A DNA stretch of 64,000 nucleotides from Nocardioides ferulae (GTDB lineage Bacteria > Actinomycetota > Actinomycetes > Propionibacteriales > Nocardioidaceae): NCBI RefSeq assembly GCF_003660455.1, contig NZ_QZVR01000001.1, positions 248,001 to 312,000 on the forward strand, given 5' to 3'. The notes beneath the pieces are model-generated. The model was not told where the DNA came from. It made no database searches and saw only the letters and a list, made by a program, of their open reading frames with translations. Positions 45,334 through 53,778 of this stretch are shown here, piece after piece (positions within the stretch are counted from its first letter, which is position 1; the number at the start of each line of letters is the position of its first letter). The position numbers and the translations under genes were made by a program.

Positions 45334-46437
45334 ATGCGCACCCCCCTCTGCGACGCCTTCGGCATCGACTACCCGATCTTCGCCTTCACCCCCTCCGAGC
45401 ACGTCGCGGCCGCGGTCTCGCGCGCCGGCGGGCTGGGCGTGCTCGGCTGCGTCCGCTTCAACGACACCGACGAGCTCGAGCGGACGCTGACCTGGCTCGA
45501 CGAGAACACCGACGGCAAGCCGTACGGCGTCGACATCGTGATGCCGATGAAGATGCCGACCGAGGGCAAGTCGGTCGACCTCAAGGCGATGATCCCCGAG
45601 GAGCACGTCTCGTTCGTCGACCGCACGCTCCAGAAGCTCGGGGTGCCCCCGTTGCCCGAGGGCGAGGGCCGCGACGGTGTGCTCGGCTGGCTGCACTCGG
45701 TGGCCCGCTCCCACCTCGACGTGGCGCTCAAGCACCGGCCGGTGCTGATCGCCAACGCGCTCGGGTCGCCGCCGGTCGACGTGATCGAGCAGTGCCACGA
45801 GCACGGCATCAAGGTCGCCGCGCTGGCCGGCGCCGCCAAGCACGCGCAGAGCCACGTCGCCAACGGCGTCGACATCATCGTCGCGCAGGGCTACGAGGCC
45901 GGCGGGCACACCGGCGAGATCGCCAGCATGGTGCTGCAGCCCGACATCGTCGACGCCGTCGGGCCCGACGTGCCGGTGCTCGGTGCCGGCGGCATCGGCT
46001 CCGGCCGCCAGATCGCCGCGTCGTTGGCGCTCGGCTCCCAGGGCGTGTGGACCGGCTCGATCTGGCTGGGCACCGAGGAGTACCAGAACCTGCAGTCGAA
46101 CGCCGGCTGGACCACCGCGTTCACCCGCGCCACCTCCAGCGACACCGTCCGCACCCGGATCTACACCGGCAAGCCGGCCCGGCTGCTGAAGACCAAGTGG
46201 ACCGAGGCCTGGGCCGAGGAGGGCGCTCCCCAGCCGCTCCCGATGCCGCTGCAGAACCTGCTCGTCGCCGACGCCCACAACCGGATCAACGCCTCCGGCG
46301 ACCCCGACGTCATCTCGATGCCGATCGGCCAGATCGTCGGGCGGATGAACGAGGTGCGCCCGGTCGCCGACGTGATGGCCGACCTGGTGGCCGAGTTCGA
46401 GGAGTCGGTGCGGCGGCTGGAGAAGATCTCGGGCTGA
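45334..46437 (+). CDS. NMO/2-nitropropane dioxygenase-family flavoprotein
   Basis: A 367-residue FMN TIM-barrel: YPIFAFTPSEHVAAAVSRAGGLGVLG at the N-terminus (loop then strand), IIVAQGYEAGGHTGEI and VLGAGGIGSGRQIAASLALGSQGVWTGS. Paralogous in fold to IpdC but not closely similar. It follows fadD19 in an apparent operon, so a redox or CoA-ester step in sterol degradation is inferred; the precise reaction is unknown. GGAG about 10 bp before ATG 45334. Confidence 0.85.
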   Translation: MRTPLCDAFGIDYPIFAFTPSEHVAAAVSRAGGLGVLGCVRFNDTDELERTLTWLDENTDGKPYGVDIVMPMKMPTEGKSVDLKAMIPEEHVSFVDRTLQKLGVPPLPEGEGRDGVLGWLHSVARSHLDVALKHRPVLIANALGSPPVDVIEQCHEHGIKVAALAGAAKHAQSHVANGVDIIVAQGYEAGGHTGEIASMVLQPDIVDAVGPDVPVLGAGGIGSGRQIAASLALGSQGVWTGSIWLGTEEYQNLQSNAGWTTAFTRATSSDTVRTRIYTGKPARLLKTKWTEAWAEEGAPQPLPMPLQNLLVADAHNRINASGDPDVISMPIGQIVGRMNEVRPVADVMADLVAEFEESVRRLEKISG

Positions 46438-46447
46438 GCCCGGGGTC

Positions 46448-46494
46448 CGGGAGTCTCACCGGGCGGGTCCACAGCGTGAGCGGTGGAACTCCCG
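46448..46494. terminator. Palindrome between convergent genes
   Basis: Arms 46448-46461 and 46481-46494 (CGGGAGTCTCACCG and CGGTGGAACTCCCG) pair at 12 of 14 positions around a 19-base loop. It fills the gap between the NMO-family gene and the convergent NifX-like gene, fitting a bidirectional terminator without a U-tract. Confidence 0.6.
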
Positions 46495-46499
46495 ACGCC

Positions 46500-46832
46500 T
46501 CAGCCGCTCGTGGCCGCCCGGACCACCGCTTCCTGGGCGTCGCCCTGGGCGCCCAGCGCCAGGCGTACCCCCAGCTTGGTCAGGGTGTGCTGCATGCCGG
46601 CGCCGAGGTAGCCGGCGACCAGCAGCTCGACGTGGTGCTCGCGCAGGAAGCGCACCATCCGGGCGTGGTGGGCGCCCTCGGTGCCCTCGTCGTGCAGCCG
46701 GTCCCAGCCGACCTCGTGCTCGGTCCAGGCGGCGAGCTCGCCGTCGGTGACCGTGGCCACCGCGACGCGGGCGGCCTTGCCGAGCCCACCGCCGACGGTG
46801 CCGTCGGGGCCCAGGGTGACGCAGACGTTCAT
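46500..46832 (-). CDS. NifX/NifB-like (dinitrogenase iron-molybdenum cofactor domain) small protein
   Basis: A 110-residue single-domain protein: MNVCVTLGPDGTVGGGLGKAARVAVATV then EVGWDRLHDEGTEGAHHARMVRFLREHHVELLVAGYLGAGMQHTL, the pattern of the dinitrogenase Fe-Mo cofactor fold seen in NifX, NafY and many non-nitrogenase proteins. No nif genes are present, so a role in nitrogen fixation is not implied. ATG has TAGTCT 6 bases upstream. Confidence 0.75.
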   Translation of the reverse strand: MNVCVTLGPDGTVGGGLGKAARVAVATVTDGELAAWTEHEVGWDRLHDEGTEGAHHARMVRFLREHHVELLVAGYLGAGMQHTLTKLGVRLALGAQGDAQEAVVRAATSG

Positions 46833-46838
46833 GCCCCC

Positions 46839-46844
46839 AGACTA
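46839..46844 (-). promoter_or_regulatory. Leaderless -10 box for the NifX-like gene
   Basis: TAGTCT on the minus strand, 6-base spacer, ATG at 46832. Confidence 0.5.
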
Positions 46845-46879
46845 GGCCGAGGCCTCGGCCGGGGCTCGCCGACGACCGC

Positions 46880-47992
46880 TCAGACCGGCTCGGCGGCCAG
46901 GGCCCTGCCGACCGCGAGCGCCTGCTCGGTCGCCGCGCCGTGCAGGAACTCGAACCGCTTGGCGGTGGTGAAGTAGCGGTGCGCCTCGCCGTCGAGGTCG
47001 ATGCCGACCCCGCCGTGCACGTGCACCGTGGTGTGGGCCAGCCGGTGTCCGGCGTCGGCGGCCCACAGCTTCGCGATCGCGACCTCGGACGCCGCCGGCA
47101 GTCCCTGCTCCAGCCGCCAGGCCGCCTGCCACAGGGTGAGCCGCTGGCCGAGGACGTCGATGAAGCCGTCGGCCAGGCGCTGGGAGACCGCCTGGAAGGT
47201 GCCGATCGGCCGGCCGAACTGCTCGCGCTCCTTGGCGTACGACGAGGTGAGGCGCAGCGCGCCCTCGGTCACGCCCAGCTGCTCGGCCGAGGCCGCGAGC
47301 AGCAGCAGCAGGCGCAGCCGCTCGGCCACGCTGCCGTCGGCGGGCCCGAGCCGTCGCGAGGCGTCGACGGGGGTGCCGTCGAGGTCCAGTCGGGCCACCC
47401 GGTCGCCGTCGGCGAGCCGCTGGGGCGTCACGGTGACGCCGAGGTCGCCCGGCTCGACCAGGAAGACCGCGACGCCGTCGGGCGTCTCGGCCGGCACCAG
47501 GAAGAGGCCGGCCTCCGGGCCGGCCGGGACGACGGTCTTGCTGCCGGTGAGCCGGTGGCCGGCGCCGTCGGGCTCGGCCGCGGTCACCGGCCGGGCCGGG
47601 GCGAACGCGAGCTCCTCGGCGACCGCGGCCGTCAGCACCACGGCGCCGGTCGCGGCCGCCGGCAGCCAGCGAGCGCACTGCTCGTCGCTGCAGTGCTCGG
47701 CCAGCAGCCGCGCCGCAGGGCCGTGCGCCGCCAACGGCACCGGGGCCACCGTGCGGCCGACCTCGACCAGGACCCGGCACAGCTCGACCAGGCCGAGCCC
47801 GGCGCCGCCGTGCTCCTCGGGCAGCGCCAGGCCGAGCAGCCCGGCCTCACCCAGCTCGGCCCACAGCGCCCGGTCGAACCGGTCGCCGTCGGCCTCGACC
47901 GCCCGCATCCGCTCGTTCGTGGCCCGGTCACCGAGGATGCGCGCGGCCAGCTCGGCCGCCTCGTCCTGCTCGGGGGTGAAGGTGAAGTCCAT
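46880..47992 (-). CDS. fadE27: FadE27-like (ChsE5) acyl-CoA dehydrogenase
   Basis: A 370-residue ACAD subunit: MDFTFTPEQDEAAELAARIL, ALPEEHGGAGLGLVELC, YAKEREQFGRPIGTFQAVSQ and VHVHGGVGIDLDGEAHRYF. It lacks the GGTNEIQR motif of FadE26, its neighbour, as expected for the second subunit of the ChsE4-ChsE5 heterotetramer that dehydrogenates the full-length (C27) steroid acyl-CoA. Follows fadE26 by 100 bp that carry a 17-bp tandem repeat. Confidence 0.86.
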   Translation of the reverse strand: MDFTFTPEQDEAAELAARILGDRATNERMRAVEADGDRFDRALWAELGEAGLLGLALPEEHGGAGLGLVELCRVLVEVGRTVAPVPLAAHGPAARLLAEHCSDEQCARWLPAAATGAVVLTAAVAEELAFAPARPVTAAEPDGAGHRLTGSKTVVPAGPEAGLFLVPAETPDGVAVFLVEPGDLGVTVTPQRLADGDRVARLDLDGTPVDASRRLGPADGSVAERLRLLLLLAASAEQLGVTEGALRLTSSYAKEREQFGRPIGTFQAVSQRLADGFIDVLGQRLTLWQAAWRLEQGLPAASEVAIAKLWAADAGHRLAHTTVHVHGGVGIDLDGEAHRYFTTAKRFEFLHGAATEQALAVGRALAAEPV

Positions 47993-48022
47993 CAGGTGTG
48001 CCTTTCGTGGGTCTCGGCAGGC

Positions 48023-48086
48023 TCGACCGCCGGGAGGGTTCGACCGCCGGGAGGGTTCGACTGCCGGGAGGGTTCGACCGCCGGGG
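48023..48086. repeat. 17-bp tandem repeat, 3.8 units
   Basis: Unit TCGACCGCCGGGAGGGT repeats at 48023, 48040, 48057 (one C-to-T change) and 48074 (partial). It fills the intergenic space between fadE26 and fadE27. No spacer sequences are present. Confidence 0.85.
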
Positions 48087-48092
48087 TCCGGG

Positions 48093-49292
48093 TCAGCGCT
48101 TCGCGGCGGGCAGGCCCAGGCCCACGTAGCCGATGATGTCGCGCTGGATCTCGTTCGTGCCGCCTCCGAAGGTCATCACCAGCGACGAGCGATGGAAGCG
48201 CTCGAGCCGGCCCGCGAGCACCGCGCCGGGGGAGTCGCCGGTGAGCGAGGCCTGCGGGCCGACCACCTCCATCAGCGTGCGGTAGACCTCGGTGGCCAGC
48301 TCGGAGCCGTAGACCTTCGTCGCCGACGCCTCCGCCGGGGAGAGCGCGACGCCCGCGTCGGCGTCGGCGGCCAGCTTCCAGTTCAGCAGCCGCAGCATCT
48401 CGGTGCGGGCGTGCGCGCGACCGAGCGCGATCTGCACCCACTCGGCGTCGATCACGCGCTCGCCGCGAGCGGTCTTGGTGTCCTGGGCCCAGCGGCGTAC
48501 CAGCTCGATGGAGTGGGTCAGCGGCGCCGCCGAGGTGAGGGCGACCCGTTCGTGGTTGAGCTGGTTGGTCATCAGCGACCAGCCGCCGTTGAGCTCGCCG
48601 ACGAGGTTGGTCGCCGGCACCCGCACGTCCTCGTAGTAGGTCGCGCTGGTGCCGACGCCGGCGACCGTGTGCACCGGCGTGTAGGAGAAGCCGGGGGCGT
48701 CGGCGGGCACCAGGATCATCGACAACCCCTTGTGGCGGGGCAGGTCGGCGTCGGTGCGGCAGGCCAACCAGATCCAGTCGGCGTACTGGATCAGCGAGGT
48801 CCACATCTTCTGGCCGTTGATCACCCACTCGCCGTCGTCGAGAGAGCCCTCGAGGACGGCGCGGGTCTTCAGCGAGGCCAGGTCGGTGCCCGAGCCCGGC
48901 TCGGAGTAGCCGATGGAGAAGTGCAGCTCGCCGGCGAGTATGCGCGGCAGGAAGTAGTCCTTCTGAGCCGGGGTGCCGTAGCGCATGATCGTCGGCCCCA
49001 CCGTGTTCAGCGTGAGATAGGGGATCGGCACGCCGGCGACCGCGGCCACGTCGGTGAAGATCAGCTGCTCGATCATCGACCGCTCCTGGCCGCCGTACTC
49101 GGTGGGCCACCCGATGCCGAGCCAGCCGTCGCGACCCAGCTGGCGGATGACGTCCTTGTAGACCTCGGCGTCCCCGAACTCGCCCGACGACGCGGTGAGC
49201 GCGGCGCGGACCTCGGGGGTGACCAGACGACCGAAGTAGTCGCGCAGCTCGTCGGCGAGCGCGAGCTGCTCGGGGGTGAGGGCGATGTGCAC
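48093..49292 (-). CDS. fadE26: FadE26-like (ChsE4) acyl-CoA dehydrogenase
   Basis: A 399-residue ACAD: IGWPTEYGGQERSM, SIGYSEPGSGTDLASLKT, INGQKMWTSLIQYADWIW, and the C-terminal FGGGTNEIQRDIIGYVGLGLP. Pairs with FadE27 in dehydrogenation of the C27 steroid acyl-CoA. GTG start with GGGAG about 6 bp upstream. It is divergent from kshA; a KstR-like site at 49375-49388 lies between. Confidence 0.87.
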   Translation of the reverse strand: MHIALTPEQLALADELRDYFGRLVTPEVRAALTASSGEFGDAEVYKDVIRQLGRDGWLGIGWPTEYGGQERSMIEQLIFTDVAAVAGVPIPYLTLNTVGPTIMRYGTPAQKDYFLPRILAGELHFSIGYSEPGSGTDLASLKTRAVLEGSLDDGEWVINGQKMWTSLIQYADWIWLACRTDADLPRHKGLSMILVPADAPGFSYTPVHTVAGVGTSATYYEDVRVPATNLVGELNGGWSLMTNQLNHERVALTSAAPLTHSIELVRRWAQDTKTARGERVIDAEWVQIALGRAHARTEMLRLLNWKLAADADAGVALSPAEASATKVYGSELATEVYRTLMEVVGPQASLTGDSPGAVLAGRLERFHRSSLVMTFGGGTNEIQRDIIGYVGLGLPAAKR

Positions 49293-49374
49293 GGGATACT
49301 CCCAAGATCGCGGCGGTCCCGGCCGTCGGGGACGCCGACTGGGACGGGGTCGTTGGCGCCCCGGGCAAGAAAAC

Positions 49375-49388
49375 TATAACCTGTTCTC
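49375..49388. promoter_or_regulatory. KstR-like operator between fadE26 and kshA
   Basis: TATAACCTGTTCTC has the AACnnGTT core and the first T, but C rather than A at the last position. TATAAC could also act as a -10 for kshA, 90 bases upstream of its ATG. Confidence 0.72.
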
Positions 49389-49470
49389 GTTTTGGTCCAG
49401 AGTGAACGACGCAGGACGCACCTACCCGCGGCCGTGGCAGACGCCCGGGGCGGAGATCGGGAGGCACACC

Positions 49471-50649
49471 ATGAGCGACACGCGGTTCCTCGACGCCGGC
49501 ACGCCGCCGGAGAGGTTCGCCCGGGGCTGGCACTGCCTCGGTCTGGCCAAGGACTTCTCCGACGGCAAGCCGCACGCCGTCGAGGCGTTCGGCGGCAAGC
49601 TGGTCGTCTGGCAGGACACCCAGGGCGGGCTGAACGTGCTCGACGGCTACTGCCGGCACATGGGCGGTGACCTCACCCAGGGCACGGTCAAGGGCGACGA
49701 GATCGCCTGCCCGTTCCACGACTGGCGCTGGGGCGGCGACGGCAAGTGCAAGGCGATCCCGTACGCGCGCAGGGTGCCGCTGCGGGCGCGCACGCAGAAG
49801 TACCCCACCGTGGTGCGCAACGGCCAGCTGCTGATCTGGCACGACGTGGAGAACAGCGCCCCCGACATGGACATCCTGCCGCCCGAGCTGCCCGGCATCG
49901 GCACCGACGAGTACACCGACTGGACCTGGGAGGTGCTCGACGTCCCAGGCGCCCACTGTCGCGAGATCATCGACAACGTCGTGGACATGGCGCACTTCTT
50001 CTACATCCACTTCGCCTTCCCGACGCACTTCAAGAACGTGTTCGAGGGCCAGACCGCCACCCAGTACATGAACTCCACCGGTCGTCCGGACAAGGCCGGC
50101 GAGGGGTACGGCGACGAGAACAGCATCCTGAAGTCCGTCGCGACCTACTACGGGCCGTCGTACATGATCAACTGGATCACCAGCGAGTACAAAGGCTTCA
50201 TCACCGAGATCCTGCTGATCAACTGCCACGTCCCGACCTCGCAGAACTCCTTCAAGCTGCAGTTCGGGCTCGCGGTCAAGAAGCCCGAAGGGGTCGACGA
50301 CGCCACCGCCGAATACATCGGCAAGAAGATGACCAAGATGTTCGGCGAGGGGTTCATGCAGGACGTCCACATCTGGCTGAACAAGGCCCCCGTGCAGAAC
50401 CCGCTGCTGTGCGAGGAGGACGGGCCGGTCTACCAGCTGCGCCGGTGGTACGAGCAGTTCTACGTCGACAAGGCCGACGTGACGCCGGAGATGACCGACC
50501 GCTTCGAGTTCGAGGTCGACACCACCAAGGCCAACGAGTACTGGCGCGCCGAGGTGGCCGAGAACCTCGCGAAGAAGAAGGCCGAGGACGACGCCGGTGC
50601 CGGCGAGGGGGCCGATGCCGGCACCCCGCCGATCATGACGGGCACCTGA
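49471..50649 (+). CDS. kshA: KshA, oxygenase of 3-ketosteroid 9-alpha-hydroxylase
   Basis: A 392-residue Rieske non-haem iron oxygenase that hydroxylates C9 of AD/ADD-type steroids, opening ring B. Rieske ligands are Cys61 and His63 (YCRHMGGDL) and Cys80 and His83 (CPFHDW). The mononuclear iron ligands His175 and His180 are in DNVVDMAHFFYIHF. GGGAGG lies about 6 bp before ATG 49471. It heads kshA, a small Cys protein gene and kshB, which supplies electrons. Confidence 0.94.
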   Translation: MSDTRFLDAGTPPERFARGWHCLGLAKDFSDGKPHAVEAFGGKLVVWQDTQGGLNVLDGYCRHMGGDLTQGTVKGDEIACPFHDWRWGGDGKCKAIPYARRVPLRARTQKYPTVVRNGQLLIWHDVENSAPDMDILPPELPGIGTDEYTDWTWEVLDVPGAHCREIIDNVVDMAHFFYIHFAFPTHFKNVFEGQTATQYMNSTGRPDKAGEGYGDENSILKSVATYYGPSYMINWITSEYKGFITEILLINCHVPTSQNSFKLQFGLAVKKPEGVDDATAEYIGKKMTKMFGEGFMQDVHIWLNKAPVQNPLLCEEDGPVYQLRRWYEQFYVDKADVTPEMTDRFEFEVDTTKANEYWRAEVAENLAKKKAEDDAGAGEGADAGTPPIMTGT

Positions 50650-50650
50650 C

Positions 50651-50953
50651 GTGGCCTCGTTCGTCCCGACCGACCCGCACACCCTCGAGGACCAGCGGCT
50701 CTACACGCGGGCCCGCCTGGTCGAGGTGTCCTGCCTGGACTGCCTGGCGACCGTCGGGGTGAAGAAGAACAGCGAGCACCACACCTCCATCCAGTGGTCG
50801 TCGGACGCCCTGCGACACTGCCCCGAGTTCGCGCGGATGGCCGCCCGGCCCGAGGGACGCGACGTGCACGAGGGGTGCCCGCGGATGGTCGCGAGCATCG
50901 AGGCCGCGGTGCGCGAGGGGAAGATCCCGATCGGGGCCGAGGACGGCTACTGA
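50651..50953 (+). CDS. 100-residue four-Cys protein between kshA and kshB
   Basis: Starts at GTG 50651, one base after the kshA stop. It has four Cys: Cys28 and Cys31 in a CxxC, Cys57 preceded by His56, and Cys76 in EGCPRM. That arrangement could bind zinc, iron or an Fe-S cluster. The start is MASFVPTDPHTLEDQRLY when written with Met. I recognise no named family. Its position inside the ksh operon suggests a role in electron transfer or maturation of KshA, which is untested. Confidence 0.75.
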   Translation: MASFVPTDPHTLEDQRLYTRARLVEVSCLDCLATVGVKKNSEHHTSIQWSSDALRHCPEFARMAARPEGRDVHEGCPRMVASIEAAVREGKIPIGAEDGY

Positions 50954-51039
50954 GCGAACCCGGCAACCCGGGCAGCCCCGGCAGCCCCGGCAACGTGGCC
51001 GGGTCAGGTGAGCGGCACTGACTGAGAGTGGATGACTGA

Positions 51040-52164
51040 GTGGATACCGAGTCCTTCGAGCTGAGGGTGGTCGACGTCGTCGAGGAGACGGCCGCCGCCC
51101 ACTCGATCTCCTTCGAGGTGCCCGCGGGCGCCGAGGAGCACTTCGGCTACCGGCCGGGGCAGTTCCTCACGGTCGCCGTGCCCAGCGACCAGACCGGCAT
51201 CGCGGCCCGCTGCTACTCGCTCTCCAGCAGCCCCGTCGGCGACGGACCGCTCACCATCACCGTCAAGCGGACTGCCGACGGCTACGCCTCGAACTGGATC
51301 TGCGACCACTTGCGGGTCGGCGACACCCTGCGGGTGCTTCCGCCCAGCGGCATCTTCACCCCGGCCTCGCTGGACGCCGACCTGCTGCTGTTCGCCGGCG
51401 GCAGCGGCATCACGCCGGTGATGTCGATCATCCGCACGGCGCTGACGCGGGGCACCGGGCGGATCGTGCTGCTCTACGCCAACCGCGACGAGCGCTCGGT
51501 GATCTTCGCCCGCGAGCTCAGCGAGCTCGCCGCCGCGCACCCGGACCGGCTGCAGGTGGTGCACTGGCTCGAGTCGGTCCAGGGCCTGCCCACCCAGGAC
51601 CAGCTGCGCGCCTTCGCGGCCGTCCACTCGGCGTACGACGCGTTCGTGTGCGGGCCCGCACCGTTCATGAAGCTGACGGTCGCGGCGCTCAAGGAGCTGG
51701 GGTTCCCGCGGGCCCGGCGCCACCAGGAGAAGTTCATCTCGCTCGGTGGCAACCCGTTCGGCGACCTCCACGACGTCGAGGTGGCCCAGCACGAGATCGA
51801 GGACGCCGAACGCGATCCCGACGACGCCGAGATCGATGCCCCGCTGCCCGGTGACGAAGACGGTGCCGACGGCGACCGGCCGCAGGGCCCGGTCCGGCTG
51901 GAGGTCGAGCTGGACGGCGAGACCTACGCCTTCGACGACTGGGCGCCCGGCACGAAGATGCTCGACCACCTCGAGTCGAAGGGCGTCAAGGCGCCGTTCT
52001 CCTGTCGCGAGGGCGAGTGCTCGGCGTGCGCCGTCCGGCTCGTCGAGGGCGAGGTCAAGCTGCTCCACAACGACGTGCTCGACGACGAGGACCTCGCCGA
52101 CGGCATCCGGCTCGCCTGTCAGGCTGTCCCGGTCACCGACACGGTGCGCGCCTCGTACAGCTGA
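51040..52164 (+). CDS. kshB: KshB, reductase of 3-ketosteroid 9-alpha-hydroxylase
   Basis: A 374-residue FAD/NADH ferredoxin reductase with a C-terminal plant-type 2Fe-2S domain. FAD motif RCYSLSSSP, NAD-binding GGSGITPVMSIIR and CGPAPFMK, and the cluster ligands CREGECSACAVRL plus a final Cys in LACQAVP. An acidic linker of about 40 residues (EIEDAERDPDDAEID onward) joins the two parts. GTG start. Delivers electrons to KshA. Confidence 0.94.
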   Translation: MDTESFELRVVDVVEETAAAHSISFEVPAGAEEHFGYRPGQFLTVAVPSDQTGIAARCYSLSSSPVGDGPLTITVKRTADGYASNWICDHLRVGDTLRVLPPSGIFTPASLDADLLLFAGGSGITPVMSIIRTALTRGTGRIVLLYANRDERSVIFARELSELAAAHPDRLQVVHWLESVQGLPTQDQLRAFAAVHSAYDAFVCGPAPFMKLTVAALKELGFPRARRHQEKFISLGGNPFGDLHDVEVAQHEIEDAERDPDDAEIDAPLPGDEDGADGDRPQGPVRLEVELDGETYAFDDWAPGTKMLDHLESKGVKAPFSCREGECSACAVRLVEGEVKLLHNDVLDDEDLADGIRLACQAVPVTDTVRASYS

Positions 52165-52178
52165 CACCCTCCGCTCCA

Positions 52179-52217
52179 CCGGCCACGGCCCCGGTCTCGC
52201 GCCGGGGCCGTGGCCGG
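52179..52217 (+). terminator. Terminator of the ksh operon
   Basis: Perfect 16-bp inverted repeat, arms 52179-52194 and 52202-52217, loop of 7 bases, beginning 14 bp after the kshB stop. Very GC-rich stem without U-tract, typical of this genome type. The remaining bases up to 52428 show no gene. Confidence 0.8.
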
Positions 52218-52428
52218 CGTCCGTCCGCTTCCGTCCGCGTCCATCCAGGCCCATCTGCGGAGGATCGTGGCCGAATGCATGAAGTGGTCTAGATGTGGGC
52301 ATCAAATGCTCGACCATCCGCGAGGCCGGCCGATCTGGGCGTTGGACGCCTGCGATGCCATCCCACGGACGGGACGGCGAGTCCACAACAGCAGAGTCTC
52401 CCCGTGGACGGTGGGAGGAGCCAAAAGC

Positions 52429-53055
52429 GTGGTCCTGGGACTGGTGGTGATCGGCGTGGCGGTGGTGCTGACCTACGGCGTCACCACCGTCGGCGACCGC
52501 GGGCGGCGCGCCCGTCAGCGCGCGCGACGCGCCCGCTGGGTCGAGCGGCATCCCGAGCAGGTCAACTCCCACGACATCCGCGTGCTCCTCTCCCGCGAGC
52601 TCCTGCCCGACCAGGTCGACCTGATCTGCGCGCGTGCCGAGTCGCTGCGCATCGCCCCGTTGACCATGCTGATGTGGATCCGGCGCTTCGACGTGGCCAC
52701 GCTCGCACTGGTCGTCGCCGCCGACCTCAGCCACCGCGAGCTGCTGGCGCACCTGGGCAACGGCACCACCCCCGATCTGGCCCAACTCGAGGTGCTGGCC
52801 TGCCTCAACGGGCTCGACCAGCCCGAGCCGGAGCTGCGGGTGCCGGCCCCCGGCCGGGTACGCCTCCAGGGCGGCGACGGTCCGGGCGTCCGACGCCGGA
52901 TGTCTTCGATGCCGAGGATCTACGACCCGGGCTGGCCGTTCCCGAACGTCGAGAGCACCTCGTCGACGCTCGACGCCACCTGGCGGGCGGCCTCCGGGCC
53001 GGACATCCCGCCGGACCTGCCGTTCAGCGGCGGCGACGAGCCCCTCGCCGCCTGA
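52429..53055 (+). CDS. Membrane-anchored protein of unknown function
   Basis: About 208 residues. An N-terminal transmembrane helix (VVLGLVVIGVAVVLTYGVTTV) is followed by a strongly basic stretch (RGRRARQRARRARWV) and a helical domain with LLSRELLPDQVDLICARAESL. The C-terminal 60 residues are Pro/Gly-rich. GTG 52429 has GGAGGAG 8 bp upstream, so the longer open frame is ignored. No family recognised. Confidence 0.65.
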   Translation: MVLGLVVIGVAVVLTYGVTTVGDRGRRARQRARRARWVERHPEQVNSHDIRVLLSRELLPDQVDLICARAESLRIAPLTMLMWIRRFDVATLALVVAADLSHRELLAHLGNGTTPDLAQLEVLACLNGLDQPEPELRVPAPGRVRLQGGDGPGVRRRMSSMPRIYDPGWPFPNVESTSSTLDATWRAASGPDIPPDLPFSGGDEPLAA

Positions 53056-53067
53056 CCCCGCAGCCGG

Positions 53068-53778
53068 TCACCAGCCCCGGTTGCGCCACTCGGCCAGGTG
53101 CGGGCGCTCCGCGCCGATCGTGGAGTCGTCGCCGTGCCCCGGATAGAACCAGGTGCTGTCGGGCAGTCGCTGGAAGACCTTGGTCTCCACCTCGTCGATG
53201 AGCTGGGCGAACGCCGCCTCGTCTCCGAAGGTGTTGCCGACCCCGCCGGGGAACAGGGAGTCGCCGGTGAACAGGTGCGGATGGCCGGGCTGTGCCTCGG
53301 TGCCGGGATCATCGAACAGCAGCGCGATCGACCCGGGCGTGTGCCCGGCGAGCGCGATCACCTCGAGCCGGCTCTCGCCCACCTGCACCGGATCTCCTTG
53401 GCCGACCCGGCGACCCACCGCGACACCGGTCTGCTCGGTGATGGCGTCGGCGTCGGGAGCGCCGGCGACCACCTCGGCGCCGGTGGCATTCACTACGGCG
53501 GCGAGCGCACGGTGGTGGTCCCAGTGCTGGTGCGTGGTCACCACGGCCTGGAGTCCAACGTCGCCGATGAGCGGCAGCAGGGTCTCCGGCTCCGCCGCGG
53601 CGTCGATGAGCACCTGCTCGCCGGTGGCGGTGCAGCGCAGCAGGTAGCAGTTGTTCGACATCTGCTCGTCGACGGCGACCTTGGTGATGGTCAGGTCGGC
53701 CAGGTGGCGGACGTCGGCGGGGCCGCCGGGGCGCACGCGGCCGGTGTAGGCGTCCTCGGTGGGGGAGTGATCGTTCAC
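53068..53778 (-). CDS. Metallo-beta-lactamase-fold hydrolase (glyoxalase II-like)
   Basis: A 236-residue MBL-fold protein with TTHQHWDHHRAL (HxHxDH metal motif), GHTPGSIALLF, FTGDSLFPGGVGNTFGDEA and YPGHGDDSTIG, the last completing the two-metal site. The pattern fits glyoxalase II-like thioester hydrolases. GTG start overlaps the stop of the upstream MPI-fold gene (GTGA), so both may be one mycothiol-related unit. Confidence 0.85.
   Translation of the reverse strand: MNDHSPTEDAYTGRVRPGGPADVRHLADLTITKVAVDEQMSNNCYLLRCTATGEQVLIDAAAEPETLLPLIGDVGLQAVVTTHQHWDHHRALAAVVNATGAEVVAGAPDADAITEQTGVAVGRRVGQGDPVQVGESRLEVIALAGHTPGSIALLFDDPGTEAQPGHPHLFTGDSLFPGGVGNTFGDEAAFAQLIDEVETKVFQRLPDSTWFYPGHGDDSTIGAERPHLAEWRNRGW

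Noticed and set aside
46500..46832. Evidence for nitrogen fixation
   Set aside because: The NifX-like domain is widespread outside nitrogenase systems and no nif structural genes occur here.
48023..48086. Possible CRISPR array
   Set aside because: Units abut without spacers and no cas genes are present; it is a simple tandem repeat.
50955..51000. Structured element in the kshA/kshB interval (repeated CCCGGCAG units)
   Set aside because: Short low-complexity GC-rich direct repeats only; no stable symmetric stem beyond chance.
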